NCBI RefSeq assembly: GCF_001661595.2
Contig: NZ_LYPF02000015.1
Location: 1 to 64,000 of the forward strand
DNA: 64,000 nt
Origin: Crocinitomix algicola
Lineage (GTDB): Bacteria > Bacteroidota > Bacteroidia > Flavobacteriales_D > Crocinitomicaceae
Direction: 5' to 3'
The notes under the pieces are model-generated. The model was not told the origin of the DNA and searched no databases. It worked only from the letters and a program-made list of their open reading frames with translations. Of the stretch, positions 27,499 through 35,329 are shown in pieces. Each line of letters opens with the position of its first letter. Within the stretch, counting starts at the first letter, position 1. Made by a program: the position numbers and the translations under genes.

Positions 27499-27999
27499 CT
27501 AAACCAATTCGAATAGATTTGTGTGCCAACTGTATTTTACTTCACTTCTCCATTTACGGTCAAACTCCCCCTTATCCGCAACCAAATTATTGAAGACGAC
27601 GGTTTCTTTATTCACCTCATTTACTCTAACCAGTTCTTTAAATTTTTCCATAGAAACCAATTGTAAACCACCATTATCATCCTCATAACTAATTGCCAAA
27701 CGGTTGAAAAAATCAATTTTCAAATCCGCCCCAAGCTCCTTGATAACCTTAGTGAGACTATCAATTGAACAACCACTGGCTGGACTTTGGGATTCATCCA
27801 CGCCAATTACAATAAATAGGTTTTTCTCCACTGTGTAACCGCCATAAAGTTGATTACCATGGGCTGCCCATTGCGGTATAAAACTGTTGAGTACATTAGA
27901 AATTGTATCGACTTCTGATTCGGTTAAAAAGCGATCTGCCTGAAAAATCCATACTCGTGCGTGATCAGGAAGAGTTGCTAAGCTATTTTGCATTGTCAT
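27499..27999 (-). CDS. Conserved Bacteroidota protein (often misnamed ABC transporter ATPase)
   Basis: A 166-residue cytoplasmic-looking protein without signal peptide or Walker motifs. It begins MTMQNSLATLPDHARVWIFQADRFLTE and contains FIPQWAAHGNQLYGGY and VDESQSPASGCSIDSL. Families of this kind in Bacteroidota are commonly deposited as ABC transporter ATPase, a name the sequence does not support. Its start overlaps the ppx stop by 17 bases and its stop is directly followed by the CAP-protein start, so the three genes form one transcript. Function unknown. Confidence 0.75.
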   Translation of the reverse strand: MTMQNSLATLPDHARVWIFQADRFLTESEVDTISNVLNSFIPQWAAHGNQLYGGYTVEKNLFIVIGVDESQSPASGCSIDSLTKVIKELGADLKIDFFNRLAISYEDDNGGLQLVSMEKFKELVRVNEVNKETVVFNNLVADKGEFDRKWRSEVKYSWHTNLFELV

Positions 28000-28903
28000 T
28001 TTTATTAATTCCTATTGTTTCACTTATTACCCCTTCTTTCAGGGAATAAGGTGAAATCATTATTTTTTGGATGTTCAATTTACGAATAATCCATCGAATT
28101 TTAATGGCCGCAATGGGTGCCATTTTTTTTCGGATTGGAATAATCCGTGTATCTGCTTCGCGTTGAGATAATGTAGAGTGGATGATACGGTCTAACACCT
28201 TCATCAGTTCTTCTTTATTCAATTGCACATATTGATGAGCTGGGTATGGTTGATCATTTAGTATCTCAAAGAAAGTTTCAAAAGATCCGCTTGCACCAAT
28301 TAGCTGTTCTACAGATACCCCATCGAAAAAATGACCTACGCCAGCATTTAAATAATCTTCAATAAAATTAATATCCTCTTGAGAGTATGGATCTTGAAAA
28401 TTACGAGATTGATAAATTCTTGCTGCTCCAATTTCAAAACTAGCCGTTTCTTTCAGACGATGTTTATCCCCAAGAATAAACTCAGTACTACCACCACCAA
28501 TATCCATTATAATAAAAGGTTCTTGGACATCTAATCCAAGTGTAACACCTTGGTAAATCAATTCTGCTTCTCGCTGACCTGAAACCACCTCTATATCAAG
28601 ATTTAATTGTGCTTTTACCTTTTGTATAAATTGTTCGCTATTTGTAGCGTTTCGAATAGCGGAGGTACCAAAAGCGACAATTTGTTTCACCGATAGTTCA
28701 TCACATTTTTGCACATAATTTGTTAATGTGTCCAGTCCTCGCTGTTGAGCTTCAGGTGCGATTCTATTTTCATTGATGCCTCCTAACCCCAATCCAACAC
28801 CAACTTTCGTGGCATACACTTCTTTGTGTTGACACCCTTCATAATCAACCACCAAAAGATTAAACGTATTGGTTCCTAAATCGATAACTGCTAAACGGTT
28901 CAC
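27983..28903 (-). CDS. Ppx/GppA family phosphatase
   Basis: A 306-residue member of the ASKHA fold family that hydrolyses polyphosphate or pppGpp. Motifs: LAVIDLGTNTFNLLVVD at the N-terminus (phosphate-1 loop), GTSAIRNATN near residue 85, and the phosphate-2 loop IIMDIGGGSTEFILGD near 131-146. It lacks the C-terminal HD-like domain of the 500-residue E. coli enzymes, so it is the short exopolyphosphatase form frequent in Bacteroidota. It lies between the ABC exporter (10 bases upstream) and the small conserved protein it overlaps. Confidence 0.9.
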   Translation of the reverse strand: MNRLAVIDLGTNTFNLLVVDYEGCQHKEVYATKVGVGLGLGGINENRIAPEAQQRGLDTLTNYVQKCDELSVKQIVAFGTSAIRNATNSEQFIQKVKAQLNLDIEVVSGQREAELIYQGVTLGLDVQEPFIIMDIGGGSTEFILGDKHRLKETASFEIGAARIYQSRNFQDPYSQEDINFIEDYLNAGVGHFFDGVSVEQLIGASGSFETFFEILNDQPYPAHQYVQLNKEELMKVLDRIIHSTLSQREADTRIIPIRKKMAPIAAIKIRWIIRKLNIQKIMISPYSLKEGVISETIGINKNDNAK

Positions 28904-28912
28904 TTTATACTT

Positions 28913-30244
28913 TTAATAGCGTAGCCATTTAAAAATTTCCTTCCAAGAAGCTTTTTTACCATACATTAATATTCCTGTTCGATAAATTTTGGCTGCACCT
29001 ACTAAAATTACAAAAATTGTTGCAGCTAAAATCGTCAAAGAGAGAATTAATTCCCAAATAGAAACTGTTCCTGCAGCGATGCGTTGTAACATAATTATTG
29101 GTGAAGAAAACGGGATTTGTGAAAACCAAATTGCGGCTGGACCTCCTGGATTAGAAATTACCATCACCCCAATTAAATAAGAGAACATTAATGGTAACAT
29201 AACGGGCATCATTACTTGTTGAGAGTCAGTTTCCGAATCTACAGCAGAACCAATTACAGCAAATAGTCCTCCATAAAAAAGGTATCCTCCAATAAAATAT
29301 ATAACAAACAAACTAATTAAAGTACCCCATGGTATACCTTGATAAATTAAATAAATAAGTTCACTATCTTTTAAAGACTGTGCGGCTTGTTGATCAAGTA
29401 AATCATTTTGAGTACCATTGGCTGGCCCCATCATTTCAGCAAAAACGGCAGGATCCATGACATCCTGAAAGGCGAAAAATCGCATAAAAACTAATCCCAC
29501 CCCAATAATTGCAATCCAAATTGCAAACTGAGTTAATCCCACTAAACCAATACCTATAATTTTACCCATCATGAGTTGCAGTGGCTTAACTGAAGAGACT
29601 AATATTTCTACTACTCGACTTGTTTTTTCCTCAATAACTCCACGCATAACTTGACTCGCATAGGTTATTATAAAAATGAAAATAAATATTGAGAAGATAA
29701 AACCTACAATTTGAGCAGGTGTAGTGTCTTGAATATTTGGATCGATATTTTCGAGTTTAAAGTTAAACTCTTGCCTTATCCGACGATACTCACTCAAAGT
29801 AATTCCTTGATCCAATGCAAAATATTCTTCCAAACGCAATTCAATTCTATTTCGAATATAATGTTCGGTATTCGCGCTAATCTTTTCGCGATACAATCCT
29901 TTAATTGCCTTATTCGTAATAACCTCCGGCTGAATACCAATTAATAAATCATATCGTTGATACCTGTCTGCCACTTGGAATTCATCCTCGGCAATAACAT
30001 CATTTACGAAATAAAATTCAGCAGGAGCATTTACTGTATCTGTTATAAAAATTTTGCCATCACAAAGATTACCCGGATCTGAAATTAGTACATTCACTTT
30101 TTTCGTCTCTTGGATACTCATCCACATGGCTAAAAAGCCCAATGCACCAATTAAAAGTGGAACCAGAACTGTAATTACTAAAAATGATTTTTTACGAACG
30201 CGTGAGCCGTATTCTCGCTTAATAATCAAACCAATCTTACTCAT
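28913..30244 (-). CDS. ABC-2 type exporter permease (NatB-like)
   Basis: A 443-residue permease: an N-terminal helix (about 22-40), a long extracytoplasmic domain (about 45-175), and a block of five or so helices (about 180-425). The cytoplasmic motif VIEEKTSRVVEILVSSVKPLQLMMGK (in part) is the mark of the NatB/YhaP group. Its start overlaps the ATPase gene by 8 bases, so the two form one exporter. Members export sodium or drugs, but the substrate here cannot be told. It is distinct from GldF. Confidence 0.88.
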   Translation of the reverse strand: MSKIGLIIKREYGSRVRKKSFLVITVLVPLLIGALGFLAMWMSIQETKKVNVLISDPGNLCDGKIFITDTVNAPAEFYFVNDVIAEDEFQVADRYQRYDLLIGIQPEVITNKAIKGLYREKISANTEHYIRNRIELRLEEYFALDQGITLSEYRRIRQEFNFKLENIDPNIQDTTPAQIVGFIFSIFIFIFIITYASQVMRGVIEEKTSRVVEILVSSVKPLQLMMGKIIGIGLVGLTQFAIWIAIIGVGLVFMRFFAFQDVMDPAVFAEMMGPANGTQNDLLDQQAAQSLKDSELIYLIYQGIPWGTLISLFVIYFIGGYLFYGGLFAVIGSAVDSETDSQQVMMPVMLPLMFSYLIGVMVISNPGGPAAIWFSQIPFSSPIIMLQRIAAGTVSIWELILSLTILAATIFVILVGAAKIYRTGILMYGKKASWKEIFKWLRY

Positions 30245-31172
30245 TGTTGCCTCCTTTCTTTTCTTGAATTGCTTGAATAAAAATTTCGTTCATGGATGGT
30301 AACACTTCATTGACTGACTCAATATCAACTACAGGCATTACAGTTTTTAACAAATCATTCAACGAATTGCCTTTCAGCAACTTTACATGCGCAATTGCTC
30401 TATCCTCGTCTATTTGCTCTGAATGTTCAAGACTATAACCTGCAAAAAGAGCATTTGCAAAGCCAAACATCATTCCTTTAAATTGAATGGCATAGGTATG
30501 CGAACGAAAGCTTTCTTTTACTGTTGAAAGTTCCCCGTTTAATACTAATTTGGACTGATTGATTAATGCGATAGAGTCACAAATTTCCTCCACACTATTC
30601 ATGTTATGAGTTGAAAGTAAAATTGATGTCCCTTTAGCCTTTAACTCCATAATTTCGTTCCTAATTATTTGCGCGTTAATGGGGTCAAAACCACTAAAGG
30701 GTTCGTCCAAAATTAATAGTTCAGGTTCATGCAATACCGTACTTATGAATTGTATTTTTTGTGCCATCCCTTTCGAGAGCTCTTCCACTTTTTTATTGTA
30801 CCATGAAGTAATTTCAAATTTTTCAAACCAAACGTTGATTCTTTTTTTTGCTTCGTGTTTTGATAATCCTTTTAGACGAGCAAAATACAAAACCTGGTCA
30901 TAGACCTTCATCTTTTTATAAAGCCCTCTTTCTTCTGGCAGGTAACCAATTTTACCAATATCGTCCCTTTGAATTAGTTTTCCGTCTAAATAAACTTTGC
31001 CTTTATCAGGACCAATAATTTGATTTATAATTCGAATTAAGGTTGTTTTACCGGCGCCATTAGGGCCTAATAATCCAAAGATCTCTCCCTTTTTTGTACT
31101 TATCGATATATCATCCAATGCTTTATGCCCTGCATATTCTTTTTGGATATTTTCAACACGTAATACTTCCAT
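30237..31172 (-). CDS. ABC transporter ATP-binding protein (NatA-like)
   Basis: A 311-residue ATPase with Walker A GPNGAGKTT (about 35-43), signature LSKGMAQK, Walker B LLILDEPFSGFDP and the switch His in LLSTHN. A C-terminal extension of about 90 residues (DUF4162 type) is usual for the subunit partnering NatB-like permeases. It overlaps the permease gene by 8 bases. GldA, the gliding ATPase, was considered because gldFG is 5 kb away, but the C-terminal extension and the coupled permease argue against it. Confidence 0.9.
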   Translation of the reverse strand: MEVLRVENIQKEYAGHKALDDISISTKKGEIFGLLGPNGAGKTTLIRIINQIIGPDKGKVYLDGKLIQRDDIGKIGYLPEERGLYKKMKVYDQVLYFARLKGLSKHEAKKRINVWFEKFEITSWYNKKVEELSKGMAQKIQFISTVLHEPELLILDEPFSGFDPINAQIIRNEIMELKAKGTSILLSTHNMNSVEEICDSIALINQSKLVLNGELSTVKESFRSHTYAIQFKGMMFGFANALFAGYSLEHSEQIDEDRAIAHVKLLKGNSLNDLLKTVMPVVDIESVNEVLPSMNEIFIQAIQEKKGGNNE

Positions 31173-31298
31173 ATCTAGAAAATAATTTTGCGGTCAAAAT
31201 TATTGAACCGACCAAACAGTAAAGTTAAATGAAAAGTAATGAATCCGGATTAGCGCAATCATGAATTGTTCACAGAAAACATTTAATAGGTTTTAATG

Positions 31299-33191
31299 TT
31301 AAGTGGTTGGAATTTGAATAATCATTTCAATACCTTTACCTGGGGCGCTATTCAATTGAACAATCCCGTTATAATTCAAAACAATACGATTTAAAACATA
31401 TAAACCAACACCTGTCCCTTCTTCATCTACTGATGCGTCCCCTCTCTCGAAAGGGCGAAATATTTTATGACCATATTTCTCCATATTTATGCCGCGTCCA
31501 TTATCTCTGTAAATAATTTTTACATTATCATCAATTTCAGAAAAGGTAACTGTTGCTGTTGGAGACTGGTTTGAATACTTAATTGTATTTGTAAAGAGGT
31601 TGAGAAAAATACTCTCGAAGGCTTTAGGGTGAATTTTAAAATGAGTTAATTCATCACAAATGATATTAACCGAGATTTGATTTTCTAAACTATTCAACTT
31701 TACAATACTGTTCAACTCTTCTTTTACGTCAAGTTTTACTTGATTTTCTTTATTCTGAAGGTAATTTATACTTCCGATGGACAAAAAACTTTTTACCGTA
31801 CTTGCTCCATTTTCAGCAACAGACTCTAGACGATTAATGATATCTTTCACTTTTTCCGAATCACCCAATTCATTATACTTTCGGATCATTTTAGTCATGG
31901 CAAGGGTATTATTTAACACTGTTTTTAAATCGTGATTGACGTGATAATTGAATGCGTCTAGAGATTCGTTTAGCGCAGTTAGTTGTTCATTTTTTCGGTG
32001 TAATGAAGTATTTAAAATTTGACCTTGTTTTTGTAGTCCAGTAAGACGTTGACCCAAGGCATGAGAAAAAATCATTGCTTCCATCAAATACCCGAAGTAG
32101 GATAAATTTCGCGTATAAGCGTTATAGGGCAAAAATCCGTTGTAAGAAGCAACATAGGCCAATGCTCCAGTAATTAGAAAAGACCAACCAAAGCAATACA
32201 AACGCGCTTTTTTTTCTCCTCGCAGAAGTAAACGATAAGCAAAAAATAAACATCCAACAAAATAGAGAACAGCAAAAACTTGGAAAATATTAGCGATATA
32301 CGGTAGAGGTACAATGACGTTTAAAACACCAAAAGCGAGGAAAATAAATATAAAAACGAGGATGAAATAATAAAAAGTGGCATCTGCATTTTTTAAATCG
32401 AAATAGTTTATTGTAAAGATACCAGCACTGGCAAACAAAGACCAAAGCCAAATGTCTAAATAATTATAGGAAATATTTGGTCCTAAGAAATACTCAATTA
32501 CCGGATAATGGTTTAAGTAAGTACCTACCAAAACTGCAGCAATTAAGTACACACTGTATGATAAGTACACTGAACTTTTTGTAGAAAGGTAGATAAAAAA
32601 ATTATACAGAAAAAAGACTAAAAAAGCCCCTATTGTAAAGACACTAAAGTAATCATAAGCTTCGCGATTACTCATTATCTTTGGCAAAGTACCGATGAAA
32701 ATGGGTACTTCAAAATTGATATTAGTTTTTACGGCAATTAAAATATTCAATGTTTCATTTTCATCTGCTGATGCGATACGCTCTACAAAAGTAAATCCAT
32801 TGGTCGCTCTTAATTCATCCGACCGCATACTACCACCAATTACAGAATCAATTAAAACAAAATTTTCATCAAATCGGTAGAGCTCAATATAAGTTAAAAT
32901 TGCATTACTAACATCTATCCAAACTTCCTCATTCAATTCGTTCTTAATCGAAAAATAGAACCAATACTTACCTACACTAGCCCTGTCTACAAACAATTCT
33001 TGTTCTGAAACATTAAATTCTTTGAGATTATTCAAAATTGATTCATAAGTGTGCTCCTCATGGACATCTTGTAAGTAATTTAACCCTTCTCCCAAAAAGT
33101 ACACTTCGTTTTTATTCAATCTGATTTCTTCGGCTTTTACAACTATTGAAAAGCCAAAAATCAAAAGCAGAAGCTGAATTGTTTTAATCAT
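31299..33191 (-). CDS. 7TMR-DISM sensor histidine kinase
   Basis: A 630-residue membrane kinase. Signal peptide 1-20; periplasmic DISMED2-like sensor domain at about 25-165; seven membrane helices at about 182-375 (7TMR-DISM); a short coiled coil at 385-415; a dimerisation helix with the phospho-acceptor H420 in NHDLKTVLNN; an HATPase_c domain at about 520-630 (N box NLFTNTIKYS, G1 YRDNGRGIN, G2 GTGVGLYVLN). DISMED2 sensors often bind carbohydrates. The single-domain response regulator lies 21 bases upstream and is the probable partner. Confidence 0.9.
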   Translation of the reverse strand: MIKTIQLLLLIFGFSIVVKAEEIRLNKNEVYFLGEGLNYLQDVHEEHTYESILNNLKEFNVSEQELFVDRASVGKYWFYFSIKNELNEEVWIDVSNAILTYIELYRFDENFVLIDSVIGGSMRSDELRATNGFTFVERIASADENETLNILIAVKTNINFEVPIFIGTLPKIMSNREAYDYFSVFTIGAFLVFFLYNFFIYLSTKSSVYLSYSVYLIAAVLVGTYLNHYPVIEYFLGPNISYNYLDIWLWSLFASAGIFTINYFDLKNADATFYYFILVFIFIFLAFGVLNVIVPLPYIANIFQVFAVLYFVGCLFFAYRLLLRGEKKARLYCFGWSFLITGALAYVASYNGFLPYNAYTRNLSYFGYLMEAMIFSHALGQRLTGLQKQGQILNTSLHRKNEQLTALNESLDAFNYHVNHDLKTVLNNTLAMTKMIRKYNELGDSEKVKDIINRLESVAENGASTVKSFLSIGSINYLQNKENQVKLDVKEELNSIVKLNSLENQISVNIICDELTHFKIHPKAFESIFLNLFTNTIKYSNQSPTATVTFSEIDDNVKIIYRDNGRGINMEKYGHKIFRPFERGDASVDEEGTGVGLYVLNRIVLNYNGIVQLNSAPGKGIEMIIQIPTT

Positions 33192-33212
33192 GGATTGATT
33201 TAAATAAACAAG

Positions 33213-33623
33213 CTATCCTACAACAAAATATGCTTGAATAGTTTTCAGTAATACGTTTTTTTCTAAAGGCTTATTCAAAAACTCTTTGGCCATTTCTTGC
33301 TGATCAAAAGCCTGTATGTCTTTGTGGTGTTGACTAGATGTCAAAATAAAAACATGCGTTTTAGCCTTTTCTCCATTCAATTTTTCCTCTAAATTTTTAA
33401 TGAATTCGAATCCACTCATGTCCGGCATTCGAATATCTAAAAGGATTACATCTGGCAATTTTTTATTTTCAATTAGAAGGCGAAATAAATTTTGGAGTGC
33501 TTCAGCAGCTGTTGTAAAAATTGTTACGGATTTCGTGAAGTTAAACTCTCGTAACAAATCATCTGTGTAATAATTATTCACATCCGAATCATCAATAATA
33601 TAGAAGTCTAGCTTTTTTTTCAT
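33213..33623 (-). CDS. Single-domain response regulator
   Basis: A 136-residue receiver domain with no output domain. The acidic pocket is IIDDSD (residues 9-14), the phospho-acceptor is D63 in LLDIRMPDMSG, the Thr/Ser switch is in ILTSS, and the conserved Lys is in NKPLEK. It comes first in a two-gene unit with the 7TMR-DISM kinase. Without an output domain it must act by protein contact or pass phosphate on, like CheY or Spo0F; the target is not in this window. Confidence 0.9.
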   Translation of the reverse strand: MKKKLDFYIIDDSDVNNYYTDDLLREFNFTKSVTIFTTAAEALQNLFRLLIENKKLPDVILLDIRMPDMSGFEFIKNLEEKLNGEKAKTHVFILTSSQHHKDIQAFDQQEMAKEFLNKPLEKNVLLKTIQAYFVVG

Positions 33624-33643
33624 TGTTGGTTGCTGAAAAATAA

Positions 33644-33680
33644 AACAACATAATTAGTACTTACGTTAATGCATGTTGTT
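33644..33680. promoter_or_regulatory. Inverted repeat upstream of the response regulator
   Basis: AACAACAT (33644-33651) and ATGTTGTT (33673-33680) form perfect 8-bp arms 21 bases apart, starting 21 bases before the regulator ATG. This may be a binding site for a dimeric regulator; no matching second copy was noticed. Confidence 0.35.
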
Positions 33681-33813
33681 TAGATTTCAAGTCGTTTCAT
33701 TTAAATAAAATAAAGTTGCCGAACTGAATATTAAAGACTTAATAAGCAGTGTTTTTTGACAAATATCGACAATTATTTGATTATGTTTTGGCAAATGCTA
33801 GAATCCTTTTTTT

Positions 33814-34650
33814 CTATTCCTTCATAAAAGAAAGGCATTTATCAATCACTTCGTCGTTCCATAACATTTTATAATGCCCAATTCGCTCAAAAGTCTCTAG
33901 ATGGGTAGAGGGGATTTGTTTTATAATTTCGAGAGAATTGGAATAATCCAAAACTCTATCGTGCTTGTCGTGAATAATAAAGAGTTTATTGTACGAAGCC
34001 TGCTCCAAATTATTTGCTACCGTGACATCGTTTAAATCCTTACCGAGGATCTTTTCAACTCGCTCAACTAAATGTTTGTAGGATTTTTTATTAATCCCTA
34101 TCATTTTTTGAAAAGAATTAAAAATCTTCTCAATTCGATTTGGATTGGTAAGAAAAACAATTTTATCCGCCTTAAGACTTGTATTAGCTAAACAAATAGC
34201 TGTAACTGCCGAGCCAAATGAATGACTTATAGTTGAAAAATTTTCCTTTAAATCATAGGCCTTTAAAACCGCCTCCATTGCCAAACTACAAGCTACTAAA
34301 TTAGTTTTATCATTTTGATCAAATGCATGGCCGGGTAGATTAAATAACAAAACTTGATAACCTTCATCCACCATTTTGAAAGCTATTTTACTCATGCTAC
34401 CCGCATTCGAATCCCAACCATGTACTAAAACGATAATGGGATTTGAGATGTCTCCAAGGCAATAGGTGTCAATTGTGCCGACTACCGAATCAATTTTTTT
34501 ATGAAGCGCACTTTTATAAAAGGCTTCCTCACGCGGTCTAATGTCCTTCTTTCGCACCTTTTGAAACAAATTAAAACTGGTATTGGCAGCAGATTTCGGT
34601 GCTAAAGAGGAATATAGACCAAAGTAGGTTTTGAGTAATTTTTCGTTCAT
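33814..34650 (-). CDS. Alpha/beta hydrolase
   Basis: A 278-residue cytoplasmic hydrolase. The oxyanion segment is VLVHGWDSNAG (near 75-84), the nucleophile S144 lies in ISHSFGSA, the acid is in IIHDKHDRV, and the catalytic His is in ERIGHYKM near the end, so the triad is complete. Relatives hydrolyse esters or acyl-thioesters; the substrate is unknown. It follows the TetR gene by 45 bases on the same strand, with an operator between them, so it is the likely regulated target of that repressor. Confidence 0.88.
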   Translation of the reverse strand: MNEKLLKTYFGLYSSLAPKSAANTSFNLFQKVRKKDIRPREEAFYKSALHKKIDSVVGTIDTYCLGDISNPIIVLVHGWDSNAGSMSKIAFKMVDEGYQVLLFNLPGHAFDQNDKTNLVACSLAMEAVLKAYDLKENFSTISHSFGSAVTAICLANTSLKADKIVFLTNPNRIEKIFNSFQKMIGINKKSYKHLVERVEKILGKDLNDVTVANNLEQASYNKLFIIHDKHDRVLDYSNSLEIIKQIPSTHLETFERIGHYKMLWNDEVIDKCLSFMKE

Positions 34651-34663
34651 CTTTGTTTCGTTT

Positions 34664-34677
34664 ATACCAAGTGGTAT
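34664..34677. promoter_or_regulatory. TetR operator 1 (before the hydrolase)
   Basis: ATACCAAGTGGTAT: 6-bp perfect arms around AG, 13 bases before the hydrolase ATG. It shares the ATACC-N4-GGTAT frame with operator 2 at 35313-35326. Confidence 0.75.
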
Positions 34678-34695
34678 ATTTTTGAGTAAATTTTT

Positions 34696-35292
34696 TTAGC
34701 TTCTGAGTTCATTATCAATCAGCTTATCTATTGCATCCATCATTTCTTGGATATAAGTATCATCATTCATTGTAACTGTCAAAAAAACGGAACCTTCGAT
34801 TGCTGCAAATATTCGTTTAGCGTAATGTTTTGCATCAATTTCTGCTTTGATTTCCCCTTGTTCTTGACCTTTAAAAATCATTTTTTCGATATAAAATTGA
34901 AGTCGTTCAACCACCTCTTGAACTTTAGACAGCATGTTTGAGTTTTGATGGTTAGCGTCTACCCCAATATTAATAATTGGGCATCCCCCTATATCAATCG
35001 TATAGTGCCTGTATTTACGATAAAAACCAATCAATCCTTTTAATTGTTCAATTGGAGAAGATATAGACGAAAGTTCAACCTTGATACGATTCACAACGGT
35101 ATCAACATTATGCTTAAACGCAGCAAAGGCAAGTTCTTCTTTGTTTTTAAAATTGCCATAAATTGCCCCTTTAGTCAAACCTGTTGCATTGGTAATTGCG
35201 GACATTGACGTACCATTATAACCACTTTTATTAAAAAGGGGAGCAACTCGCTCAATTATAAAATGTGTTGTTGCCTCTGATTTACTTGCCAT
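34696..35292 (-). CDS. TetR-family transcriptional regulator
   Basis: A 198-residue repressor. The N-terminal helix-turn-helix (about residues 10-58) has the family pattern APLFNKSGYNGTSMSAI ... GLTKGAIYGNFKNKEEL, followed by a helical ligand-binding domain of the TetR_C_11/AcrR-like type (CPIINIGVDAN). It is flanked by two matching palindromes, one before its own gene and one before the hydrolase downstream. This suggests autoregulation and control of the hydrolase. The ligand is unknown; fatty acyl compounds would fit a neighbouring esterase but are a guess. Confidence 0.9.
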   Translation of the reverse strand: MASKSEATTHFIIERVAPLFNKSGYNGTSMSAITNATGLTKGAIYGNFKNKEELAFAAFKHNVDTVVNRIKVELSSISSPIEQLKGLIGFYRKYRHYTIDIGGCPIINIGVDANHQNSNMLSKVQEVVERLQFYIEKMIFKGQEQGEIKAEIDAKHYAKRIFAAIEGSVFLTVTMNDDTYIQEMMDAIDKLIDNELRS

Positions 35293-35312
35293 GATACAAA
35301 GTTAATAAAAAA

Positions 35313-35326
35313 ATACCGATTGGTAT
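35313..35326. promoter_or_regulatory. TetR operator 2 (before tetR)
   Basis: ATACCGATTGGTAT: 5-bp perfect arms around GATT, 20 bases before the tetR ATG. Its reverse complement, ATACCAATCGGTAT, matches operator 1 at 12 of 14 positions. It lies between the ABC-F stop codon (35330) and tetR. Confidence 0.75.
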
Positions 35327-35329
35327 ATT

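Noticed and set aside
27499-27999. Naming the 166-residue protein an ABC transporter ATPase
   Set aside because: No Walker A, Walker B or signature motif is present; the name in databases appears to be a carried-over error.
30237-31172. Assigning this ABC ATPase as gldA, partner of gldF and gldG
   Set aside because: It overlaps and pairs with its own NatB-like permease and has the DUF4162-type C-terminal extension.
35297-35304. TAACTTTG (minus strand) as the tetR -7 promoter box
   Set aside because: It lies only 4 bases before the ATG, which would give a leaderless mRNA, and no TTG -33 element is found at the right distance.
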